A stretch of 64,000 nucleotides of DNA, taken from assembly GCA_033439685.1 (NCBI GenBank), contig JAUEDM010000006.1, forward strand, positions 2,542,001-2,606,000, read 5' to 3'. The notes under the pieces were generated by a model. The model did no database searches, had not been told where the DNA came from, and was given only the letters and a program-made list of their open reading frames with translations. Origin of the DNA: Apodospora peruviana (lineage: Eukaryota; Ascomycota; Sordariomycetes; Sordariales; Lasiosphaeriaceae). This document shows positions 1-10,576 of this stretch, one piece after another. The stretch's first letter is position 1. The number at the start of each line of letters is the position of its first letter. Made by a program: the position numbers and the translations under genes.

Positions 1-251
1 TCAGCCCGTTTACAAAGATGAGCTACGGTACGTGCTGTGTGTCTTTGTTGTGTGCCAACAGATATGCTAACTTGTGTACTGCAGAAACAACTGTGGGCTT
101 CCTCAAGGATGCCGTGCTCGATGGGGACTGGGACAATCTGGCCACGCCATCAAGTAGGTTGGTGGTTGGCAAGCTAGGCGGTATCGGAACGGGATCTTTT
201 GACGTGCTTACACACGTGCCTACGGAGTACCATCAGGCTACTGAATTTTAA
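1..251 (+). CDS. 3' end of an unidentified protein-coding gene (partial)
   Basis: Exons 1..27 (cut by the window edge) and 85..251, stop at 249-251. The intron 28..84 has a GTACGT donor and a TGCAG acceptor, and the frame is continuous across it. The visible C-terminus is about 64 residues and contains GFLKDAVLDGDWDNL and a glycine-rich GKLGGIGTGSFDVL segment. I do not recognise the family. The good splice sites and coding-like composition make it very probably the tail of a real gene that starts upstream of the window. No function is assigned. Confidence 0.55.
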   Translation, partial: SPFTKMSYGTCCVSLLCANRYANLCTAETTVGFLKDAVLDGDWDNLATPSSRLVVGKLGGIGTGSFDVLTHVPTEYHQATEF

Positions 252-1065
252 AGATAAAATGGCATAATTCATCGGTGGAGTTGGTGGTTTTCCGTTTCTT
301 GTATTTTGATGTTCTGGTTTACATGGAAGGGTACTAGTAGGTAGACAGATAATCTCTGCGCACACTGCATGTAGAGATTGACGGCCATAACAGTGGAGAT
401 TGAAGTGTGTAATTGTTCCAGTAAATAACTTTCCTTGGTCATGGTCTGAGTGGTGATTGCGTCTTCTTGCCATTGAAGCCTGTAAGGGAGATCGGCGACA
501 TATCTCTATCCGGAATGTAGAGTGCCTGCTGCTAATCCAACTATGAGAAAGCTTGTTCCGTCAACCGGGTCGAGAGGGACTATATTCGGATTACTTACTC
601 GAGGTATCGGGGTATCTGAGACATGCAATGGCCTTGTGTTGTTGAGTAATACGCCTCCGCATGGGTTGCGCGTCGTTTATGCTCCCTTGGCTTCTATGGG
701 AATAACGAGCTTTACCGGGAAAGGTACTGGCAGGCGAAATGACCACAGCTAGGGCCGGATATGAGGGTAAGTGATAATTAGGACCGGTGACTGGGGATAA
801 CTCGGTGAGTCTATGTGATTCTTGTCGTTGTTGTTCGCGGTGATATGGCCTCGATGGCTGCCAATATCACGACCTCTGATCTGCCAACACTCTGCCTAGT
901 CAGATCAGTGATAACTAAATTCTGACAGAGTTAAGAGTATAAGAAGAAGCCAGGCCTACCTCGAGTCAAACATGAGCAAGCCAACCTTGGTCATCTCATC
1001 CATATATGACTATATTCTCATTTCCTACAGAAAAAGACGAAAGAGATAAAATACATTACACCACC
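252..1065. other. Intergenic, no gene seen
   Basis: About 0.8 kb between the partial gene and the GST-kappa gene. Short open frames occur on both strands, but none shows recognisable motifs or supported splice sites. The last ~100 nt, ending in a CACCATGG start context, are the probable 5' leader of the next gene. Confidence 0.5.
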
Positions 1066-2266
1066 ATGGCAGTGACACGACCCAATATCACGCTCTACGT
1101 CGACACAGTCAGCCCCTTCTCCTATCTTGCGTACTATGTCCTGAGGGTGTGTTTCTTCTCTGCCGTCGCTCTTGCAGTCTATACCAGGTATGTACTGACA
1201 TATACATACGCCCCCATAGCATGACTCGGTGTTCCTGGACTGCACATTGACTTTCATCCCCATGTCCCTGGCGGATATCATGCAAAAGGTCAGCTGGCTC
1301 CCTAACCCGGCAGGATACTGCTCTGCCAATTTCAAGGCTGCTAACTTGGCACTGGAGGATAGTGTGGCAATACCATGCCGCTGGAAATCAAAAGTATGTT
1401 TTGTCGACTTCCCATCACATCTCTCTCTGTAATCTTTATCATGCAAGCAAACACGCACCTCAACATAAGACACATGATCGAAGCACGCTAAGACAGAGAA
1501 AACAAACACATAAACAGACAAAGACAAATGGACCCACAGAGAACGCATGCGCTGGGCAGATGCATTCGCGGTGCCCATGAACGTCCAGATGCCGCCCAAT
1601 TTTCCGCCGTCGACAGAAGAAATCATGAGCGCGCTCAGCATCGTCGCAGAGGAAGACGCTGGCAAGGGGAGCAACAACCTGGTCAAGTGCCTTGACGAGC
1701 TGTACCGCAAGTACTGGGTCGAGCTTGTTCCGACCTTTGAGTCTAGGATGCTCGAGGATGTCCTGGGGAGTGTCTTGTCTGCCGAAGAGGCTAAACGGAG
1801 TATACACCCTTTCTTTTCCTGTCCCTCGTCACGTCTGTCGCTCGATAGTCCCACATGTCTGCCACCACCACGACCCTCATCCCTCCAGCTCATTCCCACC
1901 TACCAAGATTATAGATATAAACCCAACCCAAAGACAACTAACAAATGACACATAAAAGTCCTCGCCCTCGCGTCCACCCGCGGCAAACAGCTCCTCGCGC
2001 ACAACACGGACCTCGCTTTCGCGGCCGGCGCTTTCGGTCTCCCCTGGGTAGTCTGCACCAGAACGACGACCACCACCACCACCATCACAGAATCAGATAC
2101 AGAAGGTTTCTTCGGCGTCGACCATCTCGGCCTCGTCGCCCGTTTTCTGAACCTCGGCGATATTAGCACGACGAATCTCATCCCTTCAGAAGAACAAGAG
2201 GACGAGAAGAAAAATTACCGTTGTGATAAACTCCTCTTTTCTATCGAAAGAACTCATCAGACCTAG
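1066..2266 (+). CDS. GSTK1: Kappa-class glutathione S-transferase / DsbA-like 2-hydroxychromene-2-carboxylate isomerase family
   Basis: Five exons: 1066..1146, 1220..1288, 1363..1393, 1518..1799, 1959..2266, giving 256 aa. All introns are GT..AG with matching phases. The N-terminus carries the thioredoxin-fold active-site motif DTVSPFSYL; its first serine (S16) is the family's glutathione-activating residue. Then follow YYVLR, CGNTMPLEIKNKDKW (built across two junctions), RERMRWADAF and the C-terminal GFFGVDHLGLVARFL typical of the family. These enzymes conjugate or isomerise with glutathione and are often mitochondrial or peroxisomal; no targeting signal is obvious here. Oddities are a threonine run (WVVCTRTTTTTTTITES) just after the conserved GLPWVV segment and a serine/lysine-rich tail. 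A coding-looking segment to a stop at 2463 could be an extra last exon, so the C-terminus is uncertain. Confidence 0.85.
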
Positions 2267-3051
2267 AAGCGCCGTTTGACCACAAGTTTATAGAACGGCA
2301 GACGGGAATGATCAACGTGACCGCCGCTGAGATCACCGACAATAACAGCAAGACCGGAACCAAAACCACAAACAGAACCAGGGAGAGTTTGAAGGTGTTG
2401 GCCGTGGACTTGAGTGCAGTAGCCGCCGCCGCTTCGGGCTGGAGTAATAGTACGGCTTTGTAACCTCCTCTTCACAGCAACGGGAGCTTTGGTATGTTCC
2501 TAGTTAGATAGGTAGTGAAGGTCTATATATCTAAGTATCTGCAATGATGGTGGTGATGATATCAGGATGTCATATCAGCAAGACAGACACTGTGCACACA
2601 CATCCCTTCACAGGTTCATGCCTGCATCCATCCACCATCAAAACAGGGACTGAGGGGGGCAGGTCAGGGGACGCCAGAGGAAGGTTCCATCTCGAAGGAC
2701 GTTTTCCCGACGCGACACGCGCCTTCAAAACAACCAGGGTATCACATGGCGAGTCGCGTCGCATAAAGGCAGAGCAAGGTATTTTGGTATGATCATAACC
2801 CAGCTCGTTTGGTATTAGCAGCAGTCCCATCACCGCTGCAGAAGAGTCTGTAATGTACAAGCCACCGAGTAAAAAGCCATCGCGAATCAAGAACGCCGGT
2901 TGTCCCTCCCCCGTGATATGTGCCGTGAATGATTTCCCATCATCAATTCAAAGCTGAATTCCCAATGTAAAAAGAGTAAAAGTCATGACCGCCCAAACCC
3001 CAAACTAACAAAGAACTGCTAAACCATTTTCGCTTGTGGGCAAAGAATAGC
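2267..3051. other. Intergenic: GST-kappa and H3 3' regions
   Basis: Convergent 3' flanks. The frame ending at 2463 (residues DLEAPFDHKFIERQTGM onward) looks coding and may belong to the GST-kappa gene. The remainder holds low-complexity sequence and the H3 3' untranslated region; I see no other gene. Confidence 0.45.
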
Positions 3052-3533
3052 TTAGTTGCGCTCACCACGGAGGCGACGAGCGAGCTGGATGTCCTTAGAT
3101 TGGATGGTGACACGCTTGGCGTGGATGGCGCACAGGTTGGTGTCCTCGAAGAGGGAGACGAGGTAAGACTCGACTGACTCCTGGAGGGCGCCGATGGCCG
3201 AAGACTGGAAGCGGAGGTCGGACTTGAAGTCCTGAGCAATCTCACGAACCTGGTGAGAAAGACGCGTTAGTTAACTGATGCTCGGTGGCGGCGCGATTGA
3301 TTGCAGCGACAATAACTTACCAGGCGCTGGAAGGGGAGCTTGCGGATCAGGAGCTCAGTCGACTTCTGGTAGCGACGAATCTCACGGAGAGCGACGGTAC
3401 CAGGCTTATAACGATGGGGCTTCTTGACACCGCCGGTCGAGGGCGCGCTCTTGCGGGCGGCCTTGGAGGCGAGCTGCTTGCGGGGAGCCTTGCCACCGGT
3501 GGACTTACGGGCAGTCTGCTTAGTGCGAGCCAT
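3052..3533 (-). CDS. H3: Histone H3
   Basis: Exon 1 3533..3321 and exon 2 3249..3052, encoding 136 codons with the initiator methionine. The 71-nt intron (GTAAGT donor, CACCAG acceptor) lies between LPFQRL (residue 71) and VREIAQDF. The protein begins MARTKQTARKSTGGKAPRKQ and ends RRLRGERN. All usual modified lysines of the tail (K4, K9, K14, K18, K23, K27, K36) and the core lysine K79 are present by position. It is a core nucleosome protein in the nucleus. It is divergent from H4, the usual arrangement in filamentous ascomycetes and consistent with shared S-phase control. Confidence 0.99.
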
Positions 3534-5450
3534 TGCGAATGATTGTTTTGATGATGGATTGATGGGTGTTGATGAAAGTCGATGACTTTTGTTGGTGGTC
3601 GAGATGGGTGTGCGGAGTAAATGTGTGAGGTGTGTGAGTTGAAAGAGGAAAAGAAGAGGTGGGGGGTGCGAGGTTTATGTAGGCGGGCGCAGGAGTCACG
3701 TTGCCGGCTGATTAGGATGGCAGTGAATTTTTGATTTGCGTGCACACACACGCTTTGCCTTGATTGCGTCTGCTATTTTTCTTGTTGATGCGCTGCGCGG
3801 AACTGGGGTCTGTTGCAGGGGTATTTGGGGCTGGCTTGTGCAGGCGAAAAAGCACTGGATTTTGGGTGAGATTTTGGGTGCGCAAAGTTCGGCAGCCGAG
3901 TGTGCTCAATTATCATTGGCTCAAAAATAACTACAGTCAACGCATTGGCTACCTGTGGAAACTTGGGGATGCGTGGGTGTTTAGCGCCGCCCTGACGTTT
4001 GCCGCAGTTTAATCGGCGCGGCGAACTGCAGCTCAATGGTACGAGGGTACGTTCAAAATAAGGCTGAATGGGGACGAAGATGCGTGTCTACTGTGTAAAG
4101 TGAATGAATGCTGCAGTTATTTGATGAATGGCAATGACTTCCATCTCGTGTGTGCAGGCAGTATTCACAGTAGTATGGTAGACGACTGCGATGATTAGGA
4201 TGACGTGACCGCTGCCTGTCGGCTACGTACCTACCTGGTAGGTTGTCAGACTGTAGCTGAACGGCGATACAACAGAGTCGTGAAGACTTCGACATCCAGG
4301 CGGCGAGAACAAGCTCTTCAATGATGATGGACTTTCCAGTGCACATGAATGCAATGATAATACAAGTTTATGTCATTATCACCTATCAGAAAGAAAAAAG
4401 GAACCTTAAACGTTCATTATCGGGCATATGGGAAGTGAGAGGCAGATATTGCGTGTGAAGCGTCATCCTTCAAAGGCCTCTTCCGTCACCTCCACGACCA
4501 CCTACCTCCAAAAAGAAATGACCAGCAGGTGACTTCTTTATGCGAAAGTACAACGACCTCCGGACAGGTGCAGTTGAGGCAGCGGGGTCGGTCGTCTGGA
4601 TAAGCTGGGGAAGGTTTGGCATTTTTTGACGGGCCACACTTTGCCACACCGCCGGATAAGGCGAACCACAGCTCAGCTGCCCATGATTTGACATCGCGAT
4701 CCTCCGATCCACAATGTCAAGCATTCCCGTCACACACGATGAGTGACTACTGCCTGGGCCTTGGGAGTCGAGAAATGCATGTCCAGTGCGATGTTCGTTG
4801 AACCTGTCCTGCGGGTTGCGGGTTTGATGCGGAGCTCCCGCCTGCGACATGGTGCGCCGCAATGCACATGGGAGTTGACATCTCAAGCGGGACAGCAGGT
4901 ACGTACTACTGTCTGTTTCTTAACAAAATTGGACAATCTGCCTGGTAAAAATCCGGATTTGGTCTAGCGCCATCTCGATACGTAGCGGTTTGGTTGTTGT
5001 TGTGTGCCTGTGCTTTCTTACCGATACCCATTTTTTAATTCGCGTCGTTCTTGTTTTTGCGATTTGGGTGCATTTTCAAAGCGAGTCCCCGCCAAAGAAC
5101 GATTTTCCCCCCTTCCTCGGGTGGGGCTGTCCGCAGACGCGCCGCCCGCGCCTGGAGCCTGCCCCTGCAAGGGCCGAGCTCTTGCTGCACATTTTTGGTA
5201 CCCAGCCATGTCTCCCGAAATCAGCCAAACTGGGGCGGTTCTCCAAATCACTGATCTGATCTGATTTACTGTCTGTCTTGCATACAGTGACCGCGTTCCC
5301 ATATTTAAAGTCTGCACCTTTCCCCACGTTCTTCCCCCAAAAAATATCGGAACACCTCACATAACCACTCAACCATCTTCCCAACGACCGCATTCAGCCT
5401 CTCATAAACAACCTCTTTCTCTCCCACACAAACCCCACCACCACATCATC
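3534..5450. promoter_or_regulatory. Shared divergent H3/H4 promoter region
   Basis: The 1.9 kb between the two histone start codons. Inverted CCAAT boxes (ATTGG) lie at 3915-3919 and 3954-3958, about 400 bp upstream of H3. A TATA-like ATATTTAAAG at 5301-5310 lies 150 bp upstream of the H4 start, and RC TACATAAACC near 3672-3681 lies ~140 bp upstream of H3. The H4 leader 5340-5450 is strongly C/A-rich. These are motif matches only. Several short open frames (for example 4470-4886 on the minus strand) have no recognisable content, so I treat the whole stretch as regulatory. Confidence 0.55.
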
Positions 5451-5887
5451 ATGACTGGACGTAAGTTATACTACCAGAATAATATGGTCATCGACAATCG
5501 CATGCAGCTGACACGCTTCCTCCATAGGCGGCAAGGGCGGCAAGGGCCTCGGAAAGGGCGGTGCCAAGCGCCACAGAAAGATTCTTCGTGACAACATCCA
5601 GGGTATCACCAAGCCCGCTATCCGTCGTCTCGCGCGTCGTGGCGGTGTCAAGCGTATCTCTGCCAGTATGTTCTAACCCATATCCGCACCACCCCTCGGC
5701 ATCATCCAACTAACCCCTCCCAGTGATCTACGAGGAGACCCGTGGTGTCCTCAAGTCCTTTCTCGAGGGTGTCATCCGTGACGCCGTCACCTACACTGAG
5801 CACGCCAAGCGGAAGACGGTCACATCTCTCGATGTCGTCTACGCTCTTAAGCGCCAAGGCCGCACCCTGTACGGTTTCGGTGGTTAA
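5451..5887 (+). CDS. H4: Histone H4
   Basis: Three exons: 5451..5460, 5528..5665, 5724..5887; 103 codons including the initiator. Exon 1 encodes only MTG plus one base, a classic fungal H4 arrangement. The protein reads [20 protein letters not shown] at the tail, then RDNIQGITKPAIRRLARRGG, and ends QGRTLYGFGG. Tail lysines K5, K8, K12, K16 and K20 are all present. Introns are 67 and 58 nt with GTAAGT and GTATGT donors. It pairs with H3 in the nucleosome and shares its upstream region. Confidence 0.99.
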
Positions 5888-7786
5888 GCGGTTTTTCGGT
5901 CTACGAATTCGTTCATGTCTGTTTATTATGATGATTTTTTCGGGGCTTGGGTTTGTTCTTTCGCGCAACACATGGGATATCTCGGGGTTTTCTTGCGGCT
6001 TTTTCGTCTCTATCATTGGGAGGTCTTGTACCATACGCGGCTGGGGCAAATTAAGGCGTGTTCTTTTGCACTGGATTGATATCAACACGCGAACACACAA
6101 ACAAATAATTGATATCCTCTTGGCCTTTGGGCTGATACTGTTCTCGATCGTCTCGCACTTGTTCGTTGTCTTGGGCGCGTCTTGCTTGTTTACGTGATTT
6201 TGGTGGCGCGTTTCATATGTGGGGTGGGTGAAGTGGATATCTCGTGGTTTTGTGACTTGTCTTGACGGTGGTCCGGTTTCCCCTTGTGGTCCTCTGGTGA
6301 TTGAGGTTGGGTGGTTGAATCTCGGCGCGTGACTCGCTGCACCTCTGCTGATGCCTTCGCCTTGCCACTCTGAAGAGGGTAACAGATTTTGATTGTGTTA
6401 TCTTGGGTATTTCGGAGAGATCCATCGCCTTTTGACTCTTTTCTGTTGCATCATGGTCTGTTTTGTTCCTCAGCTCGGTCCCTGGTGATAACAACGCACA
6501 TTTCTGTTGGATTCCTTGTGGTGATTATTGGATCTGTTGTTTTGTCGTTGTGCTGTTCTGGTGGTGGTGCATTACACCCCATACAACCCGTCTCTCTTTG
6601 TGGGTGTATGTGGGTAGGGTGTGTGAGGCTGGTGAGGTTGTGGTTGTGGGCACGTGACGTTGTGTTTTGGCATTTTTGGTGTTCTGTGCCTATGAGAGTT
6701 ATTGCCGTGATGCTGATAGCAACCACGACTTTAGTAATAACAACTTATGTGTGACAGTACTTCTGGTAGGTTTATCTATGGTTCGGGGTGGTATTTATAG
6801 TTATGAGCTACTGTGAAAGTCGCTGGTGGTTAACTTTGGGGTTTATCGAATTAAAAGGAAATCCGTTTCTAGGTGGAAATATAAAGGGACGGCAAAATGT
6901 TACTGACTTCCATACTCTCCTGCACAATCCATCACTTGTCTCATTGATTTATGTCATGATATACGATTCTTCCTGTTTACGGGGATATAACCTTGTTTAC
7001 ATGTCGATCATGTAGGGTATCGTGGTATTTAAATGAACATTTCATGATAAAGTCTACATTCATAAGTATCACCAACTGATCATAATACAATCAAGCCTCG
7101 CAGATCTTGATTCAAGCAGGGGAAGGCCCTGATCCAAGAGATCTGATTACCCCCCCCAGCCACGACTGAAATGCAATTCAAGTTCTCATATAATGTCCAT
7201 AGTGTCACTTCATTATCGAGGGGAACATAGATGACCCCTCGGACGACTCGTCGTAATGCCCAGCCTCGCTTTGAAATTCCTCGACACGAGTACAACTTAT
7301 TTTTTCACCGAATACAGAAAGTTGCCTAGCTGCCAACATGTAAGAAGGGAGACCACTGCAACCACCGAGAAGACTCTCGACCACGGCAACTGCATGATGC
7401 ACCATAGTGATTATCTGCAGTTGCTGCAGTCGAGCGAGTATCCCAGGGGCATAAATGATAGTCCTGCCTCCTTGCTATACCCCATATCTCAAGTACAACA
7501 ACTGGGGACCCAGACCTAAACAAGCTGGGAAGCCCCATGAGACCAGCTAACGAATAGAATCAAAGACACATGGAGATTTTCGATCTATCACGGCACACGG
7601 TGAACTATAGGAACAGCAGCTGGACCTAGTAGAATCGATCAGCCAACCGCACCACTGATTAGTTACCAAGCAAGCCTACACAAATAGGGAGATGAGCCAG
7701 ACAACGGAGTGCTTTGTTGTCGGAGCCACTTGGATGTACCAGGCGATGGTAGACCTTCATCAACGTCTGGATACATGGCCCCAGTC
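5888..7786. other. H4 3' region and gene-poor sequence
   Basis: No supported gene. From about 5890 to 6760 the plus strand is markedly T/G-rich, which produces long spurious open frames on both strands. The first few hundred bases are presumably the H4 3' untranslated region. The stretch 7080-7560 has a few short open frames without recognisable motifs. Confidence 0.5.
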
Positions 7787-7959
7787 TCATGACAGGCGCT
7801 CGTTGATGTGTCTGATAGCGGGCAGGTCGCTTTGGACAGATTCCTGATCCTTGGGCTCTTTGGATTCTGCTATCGCCTCCAGCTTCTTGTTGAACAGCAT
7901 GCGTGCAAGGTCAAGAATCTCAAACGCCACTGCAAGGTCATCTTCCTCCTCTTCCGCCA
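7787..7959 (-). pseudogene. Relic exon of a NASP/Sim3/Hif1-type histone H3 chaperone gene
   Basis: Read on the minus strand from 7959, after an AG at 7961-7960, the frame encodes VAEEEEDDLAVAFEILDLAR, then MLFNKKLEAIAES, then an acidic linker and IRHINERLS followed by TGA at 7789-7787. An acidic run, the segment DDLAVA.E.LDLAR.LF and a later IRHI.ERL are what I expect in the SHNi-TPR region of fungal NASP-family histone chaperones. Family members normally continue for hundreds of residues after ERL. Here the frame stops at once and I find no continuation or N-terminal exons within 500 nt either side. The open frame extends upstream through the putative acceptor only to a TGA near 8015. I infer a truncated duplicate. 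A highly diverged multi-exon gene is the alternative. Confidence 0.55.
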
Positions 7960-8740
7960 CTGGCAGGTAACCAAATACATTTGTTGCACTGTCCCTCCTT
8001 CACAAGTACGACACATACTTATCGATTCACATATCTGACCCATAATGAAGACACTGGAACAACTGGCAGGTCACGGACTACGAGTCCCCGTGCCCAACAT
8101 ACCCACACTCAACTAACCAAGGGCACCGCAGTTCGACGAAATACCACCTCGTACCAATCCAGCTCTCCCAGCAATGTCCCGACACACGAATCTTGGAGAA
8201 ACCTTCCAGCCGAAAGAGGACAGGATAGTTAACCGAGAGAACGAACCACACTATACACAAGTCACCGGAACAACGTAACCACAACTGAAGAGAATCCGGA
8301 TAATATCAGGGCAACAGAACAAAGCAACATAAAACAAACGGCACATCACCAAGGTACCTACTTTATTAACCGGCACTAAAACTTTGCAACGACGGTGGTA
8401 CAGCACGTATAACCGGATCCTATCGCAACGCTGCAGTGCAACACCTCCTCGCGATACGAATTGGGTACAGTCCGAGTTATCATACAATACAGTCGCCAAG
8501 ACGTGACATCACGGAGGAACCCACCCCCCAGCAAGAAAAGAAAGGGAGACACAGCCTGTCCCGACAGGACTGCAACGACACACACTACACACACACACAT
8601 ATATATATATATACATACAGGTGTACTATCCAGCACCCGGTTAGAGAGGACCAGCCTTACGCATTCACTCACCTGAAAGCCACTTTCACGCGAGTTCAGG
8701 ATTAACAAGTGCAGACGGAAACGAGACCAGAACAGCAACA
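7960..8740. other. Intergenic between the NASP relic and the secreted-protein gene
   Basis: No supported gene apart from the microsatellite noted separately. The final ~90 nt are probably the promoter and leader of the secreted protein. Confidence 0.45.
8588..8618. repeat. (CA)n(TA)n microsatellite
   Basis: An alternating purine/pyrimidine tract: about six CA units run directly into about seven TA units, then TACATAC. It lies 120 bp upstream of the secreted-protein start and could be length-variable. Confidence 0.85.
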
Positions 8741-9201
8741 ATGGGACGCCTCTTTATTATCACGGCGGTCACTGCTAGCCTTGTGTCAGCTTTGCCCAAC
8801 CCACACAGAATCACCTGAAAGCTCCAATGCTAACGAAAAAAAACCAAAAAAACGCCAACAGCTCGCAGGCGTTCAGTGTCCCACACGAGGGTCACCCGCA
8901 CCCGACGTCGACACCGACGACTCTGATGGCGGATTCATGCACTACTCGACCAACACAGACCTACTACTCCACAAGCGGGTGCGCAATCGACTGCCCCGCG
9001 ACGATCAATTGCACCGCCGACGAGGGCCTCATCATACCCTGCGGATGTACCTCGGTCGCAGTACGGCCAGTGACTACAACGATCTGTGCCTCGAGGACCC
9101 CTTGCTTGCAATGCACAACCGGCTGGGGCCTGGTTGTCCGGTCCGAAACCGACTGCCCCACGGCCTCGGCGCCGGCCGCAACAGCCACGTCTGCTAGCTA
9201 G
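8741..9201 (+). CDS. Small secreted cysteine-rich protein (exon structure unresolved, possibly frameshifted)
   Basis: ATG 8741 opens MGRLFIITAVTASLVSALPN, a textbook signal peptide (hydrophobic core, VSA-L cleavage site), but that frame stops near 8818. A different frame (8827..9201) carries a body with ten cysteines from DSC through SGC, DC, INC, PC, GC, TIC, TPC, LQC to TDC, with conserved-looking ADEGLIIPCGCTSVAV and CLQCTTGWGLV. An intron 8783..8868 (GTGTCA donor, CGCAG acceptor) joins the two in frame as ...TASL|AFSVPHEG. An alternative, 8785..8876, also keeps frame. Both remove part of the best cleavage site. Homopolymer A-runs at 8834-8852 make an indel equally possible. The spacing resembles fungal secreted or cell-surface Cys-rich proteins. 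Function unknown. Confidence 0.5.
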
Positions 9202-9856
9202 TCCGAGGTGACCGAAGCCGGATAATGAGCGGGTTGTGACATGCAGGAATCGGAGCATAAGTCGGAGTCGGACTTTGGTAGCGTTGCCAGGCTCATCACC
9301 TCGTCGCCTCTGATGTCCAGCCTGAGACACTCGATGGCAAGTTTTATTAGTATATCCAGTCGTGTGAATCCAAACTCCAAATGTAGTTTATATCAGATAG
9401 ACCCAACTGGCTCGCATTCTCAGAGAAACCCATGCGCCCAAGCCATCTCTTAACATGCGACTCGATTCCAAAAATCTAGCACTCGCTGGAATTCCTCGAC
9501 ACGTGCCGAGCATGCCTCCCCTTCCAGTACCAACACGCCAGATGCAACCGCCTTGTTTTGTATCTGTCTGCTGTAACTGGGAGCCATTGTGCTAAGAAAC
9601 AAAAGATGTCGAGGGCGGCGATGCCCGACGAACCAGAAACGAGCAGGGAACGCATCGGCGTCGGTTGGATGCTGCTGTAGCACCATTGCTGGCCGCGATT
9701 CGTGCTCGCTGACGTGCACACTCTGGACAACGAGCAGCTAATAAAGCATGGACACGCAAGCAGGTCACGTTTATAGTGTTTGCTCATAAATAATTGCTGC
9801 CACTGGACAGAGACATGATGTTGTCGCCGTCAATGTGGACAACAGCGAGGCAGGGA

Positions 9857-9960
9857 GCCCATAAAGAAAGAAAGAAAGAGAAAGAGAATAAAAAATACAA
9901 GAGAAAAAAGGGGAAAAAGAGAATCAAAAATAAGAGAAAGAGAAAGAAAGAAAGAAAGAT
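9857..9960 (+). repeat. Purine-rich (GAAA)n-type tract
   Basis: About 100 nt almost entirely of A and G on the plus strand, built from GAAA, GAAAGA and AAAAG units (runs of AAAGAAAGAAAGAAAG at both ends). Such homopurine tracts can form triplex structures. It encodes a lysine-rich chance frame that is not a gene. Confidence 0.85.
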
Positions 9961-10252
9961 CGGTGGACATCTGGGCGGTCTTAAATGTTGAGAGGAGAAG
10001 GTTTTGACGCGCCTGGCTGATCTTTTAATTGCCCGACACGAAAAGCGCGGACAGGACGCGTTTGTGGTGGGGAATGTATCATATGGGAGAAATTTTGTGA
10101 TTGGCTTGAATAATCAACGATAGCTCCACTTTGACAAGAACCGCGTCTGCAGCTGTTTCCAGCAACTCATATCAAAAGACGTTTTCTTTCCTCTTCATTC
10201 GTTCCATCTCCTTCGCTCTGCGCGTGAGCATCACTGCTCACGACGCTCTCGG

Positions 10253-10576
10253 ATGAGAACGAAAATGGGGGTTTTCTTCTGCCACACCAAGTTGTGCCGG
10301 AACCAATCACAGAGCATTTGTGCGAACTGCCGCAGTATTCAGCATTCGTACTCAGTTGTCGCTCCGATTTCGTCCCAGGACAGGCCTGTACCGTCGCCGA
10401 ACTGTGGATGTGATGCGAGTGCCGAGATCCGCAACGGCAGGAACTATGGACCCGGCGGAAGTGTAAAGCCCTACACTACCGTCACTACCCGCCCTGTACC
10501 CACAAAGGCCGGCGAGAGCTTGCCGTGGCGAAACGGACCGGCGCAGATCGCGAGTGCTCTCCTTGGATGTTCATGA
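10253..10576 (+). CDS. Possible short hypothetical protein
   Basis: A 107-residue frame, MRTKMGVFFCHTKLCRNQSQ at the N-terminus, with paired cysteines (CHTKLC, CANC, CGC) in its first half. It follows a pyrimidine-rich leader-like segment (10180-10250). No family recognised, no introns needed, no signal peptide. The composition is only weakly coding-like, so it may be chance. Confidence 0.2.
   Translation: MRTKMGVFFCHTKLCRNQSQSICANCRSIQHSYSVVAPISSQDRPVPSPNCGCDASAEIRNGRNYGPGGSVKPYTTVTTRPVPTKAGESLPWRNGPAQIASALLGCS

Noticed and set aside
1018..1899. 293-aa minus-strand open frame over the GST-kappa gene
   Set aside because: It spans exons and introns of a well-supported plus-strand gene and has no recognisable motif.
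7256..9500. Shared GAATTCCTCGACACG-type words at ~7276 and ~9490 as a dispersed repeat
   Set aside because: Similarity does not extend beyond about 18 nt, so chance is adequate.
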